DNA of 64,000 nt, taken from contig NC_088873.1 in NCBI RefSeq assembly GCF_032884065.1, forward strand, positions 29,897,716 through 29,961,715. The letters are read 5' to 3'. A program made the position numbers and the translations under genes. This document shows positions 1-10,209 of this stretch, in pieces (position 1 is the stretch's first letter; every line of letters begins with the position of its first letter). The notes under the pieces were generated by a model. It did no database searches and was not told the DNA's origin. It was given only the letters and a program-made list of their open reading frames with translations. This stretch comes from Artemia franciscana (Eukaryota > Arthropoda > Branchiopoda > Anostraca > Artemiidae).

Positions 1-441
1 GCTAATATTCCAAAAAACAGTAAAAGGTCAATAGCAGGAACAATCAGTCGGTGACTTTCCCCTTTTTAAAATTGACAAAACAGTGCCACACAGAAAACTC
101 TCAGGTACGCTCAAAGTACATAGACATATTTGAAAAAGAAGCTGAAGGTGAGATTCAAGGGGTGTGTAATCAATCAGCATATGGATCTTAGAAATACCAT
201 TCTTATCTATTGAATCATATTTTAAGCTTTTCACGGCATTAATTGCGAGAAAAAAAGATATGGACGCTATATAGCGTTGTGAAAGCGTTGTACTGAAGAG
301 GGAGGAAAGAAAGCGAGTATATACAGAATGCAATGAATAGTTAGTCACCGAAAAAACTGAAGAATAATGTGTATACCAAGTTGAAGGTGGTTGGCAGTTA
401 CTTGTCATAGTATCATCATTTAACTTGTCAGACTTGATCAC
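1..441 (-). pseudogene. LINE reverse transcriptase fragment, 5' part of RT domain
   Basis: Minus-strand translation from 441 down gives 137 residues resembling the N-terminal part of a non-LTR retrotransposon reverse transcriptase. An alpha-helical stretch (AINAVKSLKYDSIDKNGISK) matches the usual 'aI..LK..KspG.DGi' region. It is followed by PESFLCGTVLSILKRGKSP and DCSCY, the usual lead-in to the 'YRPITV' block. The expected Arg codon after Tyr is TGA at 30-28, most simply a CGA to TGA nonsense change. In-frame homology continues past it (PFTV) to the window edge. The copy is therefore broken and also cut by the window. The family was not assigned to a clade. Confidence 0.7.
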
Positions 442-531
442 TTTTCGCCAATCTTTCCTACTCGCAGGGAAATATACCGTGGTAACGTGCCAACCTCAGA
501 TAACGCTTATATTCGGTTTTAGTTTTACGTT

Positions 532-1318
532 AAAGTGTGAGCAAAATGAATGAATTTTTAGAGGTTTTACGAGTTCAGGGTGCTAAAATAGGCTTGAAAA
601 TTAATGTTAAGAAGACTAAGTCACTAAGGCTAGGAATAAGTGAAGATGAACAGGTGACATTAGGTAACGAAAAGATTGATCAAGTTGGGAGCTTCAGTTA
701 CTTTGGTAGTATTATTAGTAAAGATGGTGGGAGCAGTGAAGATGTTAAAAGTAGAATAGCTAAGGCCCAGGGTGTTTTTTCACAGTTAAAAAAAGTTTGG
801 AAGAATAGAAAGATAAGTCTACAAACCAAGATTAGAATATTAGAAGCTACAGTGATGACAGTGGTCAAATATGGCTCTAAAGCATGGGCACTCTGAAAAG
901 CAGATGAAAATTTACTAGATGTTTTCCAGAGAAATTGCCTACGGATTGTTCTGGGTACCCGGCTGACTGACCGTATTTCAAACAGTAGGTTGTACGAAAA
1001 GTGTGGTTCAATCCCTTTTTCTGGGGCTATAATGAAAGAAAGGTTGAGATGGCTAGGCCACGTTCTAAGGATGAAGGATGACAGATTACCGAAGATTGTC
1101 CTTTTTGGCCAACCGTCTGGGGCTACACGGAAAGCAGGTCGTCCTTGTCTGGGTTGGGAGGATGTCATAAATAAAGATTTAAAGGAAATGGGAACTTCCT
1201 GGGAGGGTGTAAAGAGGGAGGCTTTAAATAGATTAGGTTGGAGGAGGAGCGTGCGTAGCTGTGTTGGCCTCAGGCGGCTTGGTGCTGCAGTGAGTTATTA
1301 GTAGTAGTAGTAGTAGTT
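532..1318 (+). mobile_element. RTE-like LINE (family A), 5'-truncated copy
   Basis: This copy matches the C-terminal third of the reverse transcriptase ORF of the nearly intact copy at 37603-40680, starting at a stretch just after the YADD motif ([18 protein letters not shown]). It carries thumb/C-terminal sequence, the RWLGHVLRM block and the [11 protein letters not shown] block. It ends in the same GCAGTGAGTTATTAG and (TAG)n tail. The frame is open except for one TGA at 894-896, where the intact copy has CGA, and then runs to a stop near 1299. It is a dead copy of a young family. No clear target-site duplication was found. Confidence 0.9.
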
Positions 1319-1690
1319 TAAGATCAGCCACAACCCCAAAACTTGGTCAACCACCTTCATTCCATACCTGGAGCCATTGTTTCGCTATATTCTTTATCGA
1401 ATTTAAACAAGGGTCCATTGACCAGATAGGTTTTTATATTCTTTTACGAATACGTTGCCGAGGTACGCCAGCCTCTTCTCCTTTTTCACACAAATCACAA
1501 GTCGGTTATAATAACAGTGAAGCTCGGCTTTGCCATTCATAGGTAAAGCTGATCTATATCAACAACTACGCTTTTAATTTGTCGTGTCTTCCCAGGTCTC
1601 TTTAACTTCTTTAAAGCTTTCAACGGTAATAATTTTGCTTCTTAGTTCTTAAAATACAATTCAAAGCCTTTCTATATCTTTTCAAACAGT
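1319..1690. other. No gene or recognised element
   Basis: This AT-rich stretch lies between the LINE tail and the next repeat. No open frame or recognisable motif was seen in it. Confidence 0.5.
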
Positions 1691-1692
1691 CT

Positions 1693-2877
1693 GTGGTAAC
1701 GAACTGTAAGTAAGCAGTGATCCGGCTCAATATTAACTGACATTCTAAAAAACGAAATTTTGACACAAATAGATACATCAAAAGAATTTGATTTATGTTT
1801 TGATTTTAAATATATAACTTTCATCAAGTTTCGTCCTATTCATCAAAAGTTACGAGCCTGAGAAAATTTGTCGAATTTTCAAAAAAAGAAGAAAACACCG
1901 ACTAAAAGTCATAGAATATTAATGAAAATTACTCAATCAGATTCAGCTTATCAGAGAGCCCTACTCTGCATAGGTTTGAAGCTCCTATCGGGAAAAATGT
2001 GGAATTTTGTGTTTTTTGCCAGAAGAAAGATCAAGGATGCGTGTTTATTTGTTTTTTACCCCTGGGGTGATCGTGTCGACCCACTGGTCTTAGAATGTCA
2101 AAAAAGGGCTCATTCGAACGGAAACTAAAAGTTTCATTGCCCTTTTTAGGTGACCGAAAACTGGAGGGTAACCAGGCCCCCTTCCACGTTCATGTATTTT
2201 CCCAAAGTCACCGGATCAAAATTTTGACACAGCCATTTTGTTCAACATAGTTGAAAAATTTAATAACTATATCTTTGAGGACGACTTAATCCCCCACAAT
2301 CCCAGGGGGAAGGGCTGCAAGTTATGAACTTTGCCCATTGTTTGTATAGAGTATTGGTTATTGGGAACTATACAGACATTTCCAGTGGGGATTTTTCTGG
2401 TGGTGGGGGGGGGGGAGTCGTCGGGAAAAGGCACATGCAAGGATCTTTCTTGGAGGAATATTTCAAGGGGGAAGAGGATTTCCATGAAGGAGGCCATGAC
2501 TTCCCAGCATTATTTAAACACAATCAGAAATCATTTTTTTTAAGTAGGTTTTTTCAACTGAAAGTAAGGAGCAACATTAAAACTTAAAACGAACAGAAAT
2601 TATTACGTATACGAGGGGGTTCATCCCCTCGTTAATATTTCACTCTTTACGCTAAATTAATTTCGAAAGAGCTATTAATTCTAATAAAACGGCTTTTGGG
2701 ACTCAGGGGGAATTATTTAGGAATTGGAACAAAATTCAAACTCTTGTGTAAAGAGCATGGTATTGACAAGGGGGTGAACCCCCTCATATTACGAATATGA
2801 GGGAATTTCTTCCCCCCGTCAGTTCCTCGGTCTTTACGATAAAGTTAGAATTTTGTTGAATAATGCCTATTATAAAC
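1693..2877 (+). repeat. Palindrome-rich interspersed repeat, copy 1 (starts TCAAACAG)
   Basis: The sequence is collinear with the element at 3275-5035. Both begin TCAAACAG followed by a hairpin (CTGTGGTAACGAACTG in this copy). Both then carry blocks reading GGCTCAATA, AAGTTACGAGCCTGAGAAAA, GTGTTTATTTGTTTTTT, GGGTGATCGT, GAGGGTAACCAGGCCCCC and GACTTAATCCCCCACA. From about 2536 it passes into the GAAAGTAAGGAGCAACATTA module and short palindromes such as GAGGGGGTTCATCCCCTC. No coding potential was recognised. The 3' end is uncertain. Confidence 0.7.
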
Positions 2878-2911
2878 AATAATTTGTTTCTATTATTTTG
2901 TGTCCAATTTT

Positions 2912-3274
2912 CCCTAACGATTTTAGGAAAACCTTAATTAAACAACAATATAAGAAAGGCGACAAGAGTGAGTGTCTTAAGTATCGAAGCATTAATCTGG
3001 TCTCTGTAGGTAGCAAATTACTTAGTAATATGATACTTTTTAGACGTGGTGATGCTGTAGACAAAGTTTTAATAGAAGAACAGTGCGTTTTTACGCACTG
3101 CGTTTTTACGGTTGGCTTTTAGAGGTTTTGCAACTTCAGGGTGCTAGAATAGGTTTGACAATTAATGTTAAGAAGAGTAAGTCACTAAGGCTAGGAATAA
3201 GTGAAGATGAAAAAGTGACGTTGGGTAACGAAAAGATTGACCAAGTGGGCAGTTTCACTCACCTTGGTAGTATC
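2912..3274 (+). mobile_element. RTE-like LINE (family A), 5' half of an interrupted copy
   Basis: Homology to the intact family A copy begins in the RT finger region ([18 protein letters not shown]). It runs to the EEQC block near 3083 and then jumps to LEVLQLQGARIG at about 3119. About 450 bp holding RT motifs A, B and C are missing. The deletion joint carries two 12-bp direct repeats (TGCGTTTTTACG at 3084-3095 and 3099-3110). Homology resumes to GGTAGTA at 3267-3273 and is then broken by an inserted element. The LINE continues at 5036. Confidence 0.85.
3084..3110 (+). repeat. Filler direct repeats at an internal LINE deletion joint
   Basis: Two copies of TGCGTTTTTACG are separated by CAC at the point where about 450 bp of the LINE are missing. 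The short templated-looking repeat suggests end-joining repair. Confidence 0.6.
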
Positions 3275-5035
3275 AAACAGTTCGTGGTAACGAACTGTAG
3301 TAAGGAGCGACCCGGCTCAATAGCAAACGAAACTCTAAAAAACGGAATTTCGATGCTAAAAGATATATCAAAAGAATCGGATTTTTATGCTGATTTTAAA
3401 TATATAAGTTTCATCAAATTTAGTCTTTGTCATCAAAAGTTACGAGCCTGAGAAAATTTGCCTTATTTTGGAAAATAGGGGGTAACACCCCCTAAAAGTC
3501 ATAGGATCTTAACAAAAATTACACCATCGCATTCAGCGTATCAGAGAACCCTACAGAAAAAATTTCAAGGTCCAATCTACAAAAATGTGGAATTTCGTAT
3601 TTTTTGCCAGAAGACAAATCACGGGTGCGTGTTTATTTGTTTTTTTGTTTTTTTGTTTTTTTTTTTGTTTTTTTTTTCTTTTTCCCAGGGGTCATCGTAT
3701 CGACCAAGTGGTCCTAGAGTGTTGCAAAAGGGCTCATTCTAACGGAAATGAAAAGTTCTAGTGCCCTTTTTAAGTGACCAAAAAAATCGGAGGGCACCTA
3801 GGCCCCCTCCCACGCTCATTTTTTTCCAAACGTCAACGGATCAAAATTTTGAGATAGCCATTTTGTTCCGCATAGTCGAAAACCATAATAACTATGTCTT
3901 TGGAGATGACTTACCCCCCACAGTCCCTGGGGGAGGGGCTGCAAGTTACAAACTTTGACCAATGTTTACATACAGTAATGGTTACTGGGAAGTGTACCGA
4001 CGTTATCAGGGGGATTTTTTTGGTTTGGGTGTGGGGTTCAGGGGAGGGGGCTATATGGGAGGATCTTTCCTTGGAGGAATATTTCATGGGGGAAGAGAAA
4101 TTCAATGAAAAGGGCGCAGGACTTTCTAGCATTACTATAAAAAAAAAAACAATGAAAATGTAAACATGAAAAAGTTTTTTCAATTGAAAGTAAGGAGAAG
4201 CATTAAAGCTTAAAACGAACAGAGATTATTACGCATATGAGGGGTTCTGGAAATACTCTAGTATAAAGAGCGAGGTATTTAGGATGAGATAAATACTTCG
4301 CTCTTTATGCTAAAATTTTTTTAAATAATTTCAACTATTTATTCTACGGCCTTTCTGATTCAGGGGTCATTCTTAAAGAATTGGGATAAAACAAGATTTA
4401 GTGTGAAGAGCGAGGTATTAACGAGGGGACCAACCCCCTCATATATACAATCAAAAATATAAGAATATAAAAGTTTGTTACGTAAGTTAATTCTTAAGTT
4501 ACGTATTTTTTTTACTAATAAAAACGTTCGTTAAAAATAAAAGATCTAGTTGCCTTTTTAAGTAACCAAAAAATTGGAGGGCAACTAGGCCTCCTTCCCC
4601 ACCCCTTATTTCTCAAAATCGGTTGATCAAAACTAAGAGAAAGCCATTTAGCCAAAAAAAGAATTAATATAAAAATTTATTTTTTATAATTTATGTACGG
4701 AGAGCCAAAATCAGACATGCATTAATTCAAAAACTTTCAGAAATTAAATAAAAAAACAAGTTTTTTTAAATGAAAGTAAGGAGCGACATTAAAACTTAAA
4801 ACGAACAGAAATTACTCCGTATATGAAAGGGGCTTTTCCTCCTCGACATCCCGCTCCTTCCGCTAAAGTTTGATTCTTTCTCGCAACTCTACTTTTTAAA
4901 ACAATAAAAACTTTAGCGTAAGGAGCGGGGTGTCGAGGAGGAAAAGCCCCTTTTATATACGGAGTAATTTCTGTTCGTTTTAAGTTTTAATGTCGCTCCT
5001 TACTTTCATTTAAAAAAACTTGTTTTTTTATTTAA
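3275..5035 (+). mobile_element. About 1.76-kb non-coding element inserted in a LINE
   Basis: The LINE sequence GGTAGTA|TTATTAGTAAGG is split exactly here. It stops at 3273 and resumes at about 5036 with no net loss, so this segment is a discrete insertion. The left end reads TCAAACAGTTCG and forms the perfect hairpin ACAGTTCG-TGGTAA-CGAACTGT. The right end is a 296-bp foldback ending TTTATTTAA. The interior is non-coding and matches copy 1 at 1693-2877. The left TC and the A/T target junction recall a Helitron, but the right end lacks a CTRR terminus, so the class is left open. A 2-bp AT duplication cannot be distinguished from none. Confidence 0.75.
3636..3684 (+). repeat. T-rich simple repeat (T6-8G)n
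   Basis: A low-complexity tract of T-runs separated by single G residues lies inside the inserted element. The corresponding position in copy 1 has only a short T-run, so the tract has expanded here. Confidence 0.7.
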
Positions 5036-5037
5036 TT
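4742..5037. repeat. Foldback module, 296 bp with about 130-bp arms
   Basis: The left arm runs from AATTAAATAAAAAAACAAG through GAAAGTAAGGAGCGACATTA to GCTCCTTCCGCTAAAG. The right arm is its reverse complement with about one mismatch per 40 bases. A spacer of about 35 bp (around 4871-4907) separates them. It forms the right end of the inserted 1.76-kb element. Related modules occur at 5680-5978, 47750-47956 and, partially, at 2536-2640, 4177-4240, 18465-18545 and 27407-27478. Confidence 0.9.
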
Positions 5038-5637
5038 ATTAGTAAGGACGGTGGGAGCAGTGAAGATTTTGAAAGCAGAATAATCAAGGCCCAGGTTGTT
5101 TTTTCACAGTTAAAAAACGTTCGGAAGAATAGGAAGATAATTCTGCAAACCAAGATTAGAATATTGGAAGCTACAGTGATGACAGTGGACAAATATGGCT
5201 CTGAAGAATGGGCGCTCCGAAAGCGGATGAAAATTTACTAGATGTTTTCCAGAGAAATTACCTAAGGATTGCTCTAGGTACCCGGCTGACTGACCGTATT
5301 TCAAACAGAAGGTCTTACGAAAAATGTGGTTCAATCCTGCTTTCTAGGGCTACAATGAAAGAAAGGTAGAGATGGCTAGGCCACGTTCTGCGGATGAAGC
5401 ATGAGTGATTGCCGAAGATTGTCCTTTTTGGCCAACCGTCTGGGGCTTCACAGAAAGCAGGTCGCCCTCGTTTTGGGTGGGAGGATTTCATTAATAAAGA
5501 CTTAATGTAAATGGAAATTTATTGGGAGGGTGTAAAGAGGGAGGCCTTGAATAGAGTATGTTGGAGGAGGAACGTTCTTAGCTGTGTTGCCCTCAGGCGG
5601 TTTGGTGGTGCGGTGAATTATTATTAGAAGTAGTAGT
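5036..5637 (+). mobile_element. RTE-like LINE (family A), 3' half of the interrupted copy
   Basis: Homology resumes exactly where the left half stopped ([14 protein letters not shown]). It then runs through the thumb region ([12 protein letters not shown]), the RWLGHVLRM-equivalent block and GRP-W-ED, and ends in an eroded (TAG)n tail at about 5620-5637. Multiple stops, including one after the ALRKRMKIY stretch, show that it is decayed. Confidence 0.85.
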
Positions 5638-5679
5638 TAAGCAGCATCTTAACTAAGATTTTCGTATGATAATTAAATA

Positions 5680-6475
5680 AAAAAAAAACAAGTTTTTTTA
5701 ACTGAAAATAAGGAGCAAGATTAAAACTCAAAACGAACAGAATTTTTTTTGTATATGAAAGGGGCTGTTCCCTCTTCAACACCCCGCTCTTTAGGCTTAA
5801 TTTTTTTATTGTTTTAAAAAGTAGAGTTGTGAGAAAGATTCAAACTTTAGCGCAAAGAGCAGGGCGTTGAGGAGGGGACACCCCCCTTCATATACGGAAC
5901 AATTTCTGTTTGTTTTAAGTTTTAATGTTGCTCCTTACTTTCAGTTGAAAAATATGTGTTTTTTATTTAATTTCTGAGCGTCTTTGAATTAATCCAGATT
6001 TAGATTAGGATCATCGCACATGAATAATCAAAACGAAATTTGCCTATTAATTTTACTTTTTTTGGCTAAATGGTTTTCGCAAAATTTTGATCGGACGATT
6101 TGGAGAAAAAGGGGGGGTCTAGTTTACCTCTATTTTTTGGTTAAAAAGAACAGTAGAATTTTTATGTTTATTTAACAACGTTTATTTATGTTTATTTAAG
6201 ATATACGTAACTTACGTAACGAAATTCTATACTCCTATTTTTTTACACATATGAGAGGGTTCACCCCCTCGTCAGTGCCTCGCTCGTAACGCCAAAGTTC
6301 AAATTTTGTACTAACTCCTTGAGAATGACCCCTGAATTACAAAGGCCGTTTAATTAGAATAGATACCTCTTTTGAAATAATCAAAAATTGTTTAGCGTAA
6401 AGAGCAAGGTATTAAGAAGAGGACGAACCCCCTCATATGCGAAGTAATTTCTGTTCGTTTTAAGTTTTAACCTTA
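5680..6475 (-). repeat. Reverse-oriented copy of the foldback repeat family
   Basis: 5680-5978 is a second foldback module (AAGTTTTTTTAACTGAAA... to ...TTTCAGTTGAAAAATATG). 5979-6475 matches, in reverse complement, the 4240-4742 part of the inserted element. Shared blocks include AATTAATCC, GGCTAAATGG, TACGTAACTTACGTAACG, CACCCCCTCGTCA, AATGACCCCTGAATTA and CCCCCTCATATGC. Together with 4177-5037 it makes a diverged inverted pair around the LINE fragment. Confidence 0.75.
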
Positions 6476-6479
6476 GACC

Positions 6480-7140
6480 TTACCTTAAACCTTAGATCTT
6501 CCTGTAACTCCAGAGGCGCCCAGGGCATCAACGAGAAGCCACCAGTCATCCCTCATGTGCGCCGCAGCAAGGACATCTTCCCACACCGGTTGAAGGGAAG
6601 CATTTATGTTTCGCAGGTCCGTCTGATAGGTGCGCCGCAGTGTATTGCGCGGCCTGCCTCTTCTTCTTCTTCCTTCTGGTTGCCTCTGGAACGTCGCTTT
6701 CGGGATCCGGGAATCGTCCATACGAGGTACATGCCCCAAATATTTCCACCGACGTGTCCTAATGACATCTGCCACTATGGGTTGTCCGGTCATCCGTCTC
6801 ACCTTCTCATTAGAGATTTTTTGTGACCAATGAATGTTTAGTATTCTCCGGAGACATGTATTCTCGAAAGCTAGAATTCGCCTTTCTTGCGTGTTATTCA
6901 GATGCCAGGTTTTGGAAGCATATAACAGGACGGGGATGACGTTGCTATTGAATAGACGAAGCTTGAGTCAGAGGGAGAAATTCTGCGACCTTCTCCATAT
7001 CGGTTTCAGTCTGTTGAATGTGCCGGAGGCCAGCCCAATGCGGCATGATGTATCTTTTTCAGTTGATCCCGTATTTAACACTGTGCTCCCAAGACATTTA
7101 AATTCTAAAACCTGCTCAATGTCCTGGTAATCGCATCTCA
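6480..7140 (-). pseudogene. LINE family B, reverse transcriptase C-terminus
   Basis: Minus-strand translation reads FKCLGSTV, then SCRIGLASGTFNRLKPIW, LRLFNSNVIPVLLYASKTW, RRILNIHWSQKISNEKVRR and RRWKYLGHVPRM. It ends in an Arg-rich linker (PEGRRRRGRPRNTLRRTYQTD) and WWLLVDALGA. This is the standard end of an RTE/CR1-group reverse transcriptase after the catalytic YADD. Only the C-terminal about 220 residues are present, and the 5' end is truncated near 7140. It differs clearly from family A in sequence. A related plus-strand remnant is at 54060-54495. Confidence 0.8.
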
Positions 7141-7261
7141 CCAGGGAAAGGAAGTTTCCAGGGAGTGAACTTGTCAGGGGAAATTATATACATTCAGGAA
7201 TTTTCCAAAATTCTTATACAAAACTCTTTTTATAGGTGTTGCTTTCTCTTTTTCGTTTCAA

Positions 7262-7330
7262 TTTTACGCGCGGAGTGGTTAAGAATAATTGTCCAGTGTA
7301 AATATTCACCGGGATCGAATTGTCTAGAGG
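7262..7330 (+). repeat. tRNA-derived SINE-like head
   Basis: GCGCGGAGTGGTTAAG resembles a tRNA Leu/Ser-type A box, and GGGATCGAATTG about 42 bases downstream resembles a B box (GGTTCGAATCC). No cloverleaf can be closed convincingly, so this is read as an eroded SINE head and not a functional tRNA gene. Confidence 0.35.
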
Positions 7331-7379
7331 ATATTTTCATGGTGAGGGGGTTTCTTGTGAAATTCATATAAAAATGAAC

Positions 7380-9130
7380 TCCTTCGGTGGAGCCAAAACT
7401 AGGAATCTTCGGGTTTGAGCCTGATTGGTAAAAGAAATCGATTGATAAGCTGCATCTAAAAATTAAATGGTGTATTACAAAATAATCAGCTTTTGATATG
7501 CATATTTTTCCTAAGGTGATGATGCTAAATTTCTAGTTTGCAGTTAGCTTTTTCAAATCAAAAGTTCTTCGTGTTCGTTCAATGTATTGGTATTTCAGTT
7601 GTTGTAGCGCATTTTTTTTTGTCAAAAGCTATACATAATATCTCATTTCTCAGAAATTATTTTATCTTTTCTTGTTTTGGGCATTAAGAAAATGTACCAA
7701 AAGTATTGAGTGGTTTTCAATCATTATCTTGATTCTCTTGAAGTTTTTTTTCCTTCGTATTGCAGTATTTCAAGCTTCAATTCTTTTCTTTTTTTGCATT
7801 TTACCACTCTATCCAAAGAAGTAATTAAGCCTGTGTATTTCTAAATGTGATATTTTGGTCATAATTATGTTTTTTTCACTAAAATTACTTTACTTATAGA
7901 AGAAATCTTGCTGTGTTTCCTGTTACTCGTGAAATTTTTTGTTGTTGTATTACGATGTCAATGCATGAGGAATTAGCTGAGAATTGCGTCCATTAAAACT
8001 AGGTGACAAGAAAAAAAAGAGGGTTTTCGGTGAAAGTCTTAACGTCTTAAATAACCATAAAAGTTCAAAATATTTAGCTGCCACATAGCTTAAGGTAATT
8101 TTAAGATTGTAATCTTGCTTCAAAATAGGCTTTTAAAGAGATAAACATAAAGAAAATATAATATTTAGGGACAAATTAAAAAAAAATCTCACTTCTTAGG
8201 GCAGTAGGGCACAGGGAAGTGGCTTTATTTGTATAGGGCTATAGGTTTCAGAAGGGTATGGAGAGGCGGCAACTCTGTTGAAAGTTGTAAATTCGGAGGG
8301 AAAACTAAAACTCTAAGGAATAATAACATATTAGGATCTTCCTCAATGGATCGGCTGGGAAATGGCCCCTTTGTCTTTTTTATTTAGCTTTCATCTAAAA
8401 TAGCAGTCCAATAAATTGTCCAACTACTTGATTTCAAAAGTCTCGGGTTAGAGAATTCCATGAACGAATTCGTTTTCAAGTAAACAGTTTTACTTTCGCT
8501 CCACAAGTTTTTCAAAGCAAAGGACTAGCGTCAGAAAAAAACCATGAATTTACATTCACTGTAAATACTGCATCCTGATGTAGTACTCTCCATGAAACAA
8601 GCTTTCAGACACGCTCACTATAAAGTGAAATTTCAAAAGTGGATTATTTCATTAAACATTTTTTGGGACTTGTTCGGGCTTGTTTTGAAAACCCAGGACG
8701 TTTTACTGCGTTGAAAACCTGGCAACACTGTAATAATATACTGGCAACATCCAACGGTTTGGCAAATACTTTAATTCTTCTGCACAAGACAAGTTCGTTT
8801 AAAATAAACTACCGACAACATTATATTTACTACGTTATTTTGTAAGATCATATCTTCACTAAAATTTTCAGTGATGGGTTTCTATCTTTCTTGTTAAGTA
8901 GTTGAGTAAGATGAATAGAACTTTTAGGAGTCAGTGTAGGGTAAATAGTTACATAGCCTAATCACATAGGCAATTTTAGCTAGCCTAGGAAGAAATTGAA
9001 TGCTTGATTTGATACCTTTTCTATGCTCTTTTGAAATTCAATAGTTTAATCAGGGTTTATTGTATTTTTGAGCCTTCATTGGGGCTTAAAGGTAGCTTGT
9101 ACCTATTCTACAGTTGTTAGACTAGACTAT
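7380..9130. other. No gene recognised
   Basis: About 1.75 kb of AT-rich sequence shows only short chance ORFs on either strand. No domain, RNA gene or repeat could be assigned with confidence. Confidence 0.5.
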
Positions 9131-9144
9131 AATACTAATCAAAA

Positions 9145-9446
9145 ATGGTGAAATTCTAGTTGATTGACTTTTGGCTATCTCAGAAAGGGGTTAGGTTAGG
9201 AAAATGAACTTTAAGGGATGGATCTAAAGGCTAAAGTATGTCCTGAGAAGGTATTTTGAAGTACCCACCTCCACTCCTTCCCCCTCTAGAGGGCCCTGAA
9301 GTTTGCCTACATGACAGGTGTATACCTATTGAAATTTTGACAAAACATTTTACCTTAATTCTCAGTTACCAGTTGCCTTTTCTCTGCCTTTTGTTCTAAA
9401 AAGCCAATTCCTATTATTTGAAGAGAATTCTGAGCCATATCAATGG
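9145..9446 (+). repeat. Direct copy of the 9.6-kb foldback unit
   Basis: This stretch is about 90% similar by eye to 9597-9878. Shared blocks are AAATTCTAGT, GACTTTTGGCTATCTCAGAAAGG, GGTTAGGAAAATGAA, CTAAAGTATG, CCACCTCCACTCCTTC, CTCTAGAGGGCCCTGAA and TTTACCTTAATT. It lacks the inverted right arm seen in the second copy. Spacing between the copies is about 452 bp. Confidence 0.8.
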
Positions 9447-9592
9447 AAAGTCTTAAACAAATTTGTGATGTTTCAGTACTCTGTTAGCTAAAAAGGGTAT
9501 AGATATATAAAGAAAAAGGGAATATATCACTGCTGCACATGCAAGACTGTTAGGCCTATCTTTTTGTTGATCAAGGTAGGGAATTAAAGTTT

Positions 9593-10209
9593 CTGGTAAA
9601 ATTCTAGTCAATTGACTTCTTGCTATCTCAGAAAGGGTTTAGGTTAGGAAAATGAAACTTTCAGGGATAAATCTACAGGCTAAAGTATGACCTGGGAAGG
9701 TGTTTTAAAGTACCCACCTCCACTCCTTCTCCCTCTAGAGGGCCCTGAAATTTGCCTATTGAAATTTTGACAAAACAACATTTTACCTTAATTTTCAGTT
9801 ACCAGTTGCTTTTTCTCTGCCTTTAGTTCTGAAAATGCAATTCCTGTTATCTGAGTAGAATTTTGAGCCATATCAATGTTTTTTTTTCAAAATTTAGGAA
9901 ATGTATATGCATATCTTTAAAACCTTATAAAATGAAATTGAGCAAAGTTATGATGCTGAAAACAATTTTGTTGTGCTTCAATTAAGCAGAAGATCTATTT
10001 TGCAACCATTTCACTTTTATAACACACATATTTTTAAAGGTCATCAAAGGTCAAGGCCCTCTAGAGGGAGAAGGAGCGGAGGTAGTTGCTTCAAAATACC
10101 TTCCCAGGACATACTTTAGTCTGTAGATTTATCCCTGAAAGTTTCATTTTCCTAACCTAAACCCTTTCTGAGATAGCAAGAAGTCAATTAACTAGAATTT
10201 TACCAAGTT
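9593..10209. repeat. Foldback element, about 617 bp with about 150-bp inverted arms
   Basis: The left arm (9593-9741, CTGGTAAAATTCTAGTCAAT to CCCTCTAGAGGGCC) is the reverse complement of the right arm (10053-10208, GGCCCTCTAGAGGGAG to CTAGAATTTTACCA). The loop is about 310 bp. No protein is encoded. The geometry is that of a MITE or foldback transposon. A direct copy lies upstream at 9145-9446. Confidence 0.8.

Noticed and set aside
698-1168. 156-codon minus-strand ORF
   Set aside because: It is antisense to the family A reverse transcriptase fragment.
3275-5035. Helitron assignment for the inserted element
   Set aside because: The 5' TC and A/T junction fit, but there is no CTRR right end and no Rep/helicase, and the right end is a long foldback; the class is left open.
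7262-7330. Functional tRNA gene
   Set aside because: A- and B-box-like sequences are present, but no acceptor or anticodon stems can be paired.
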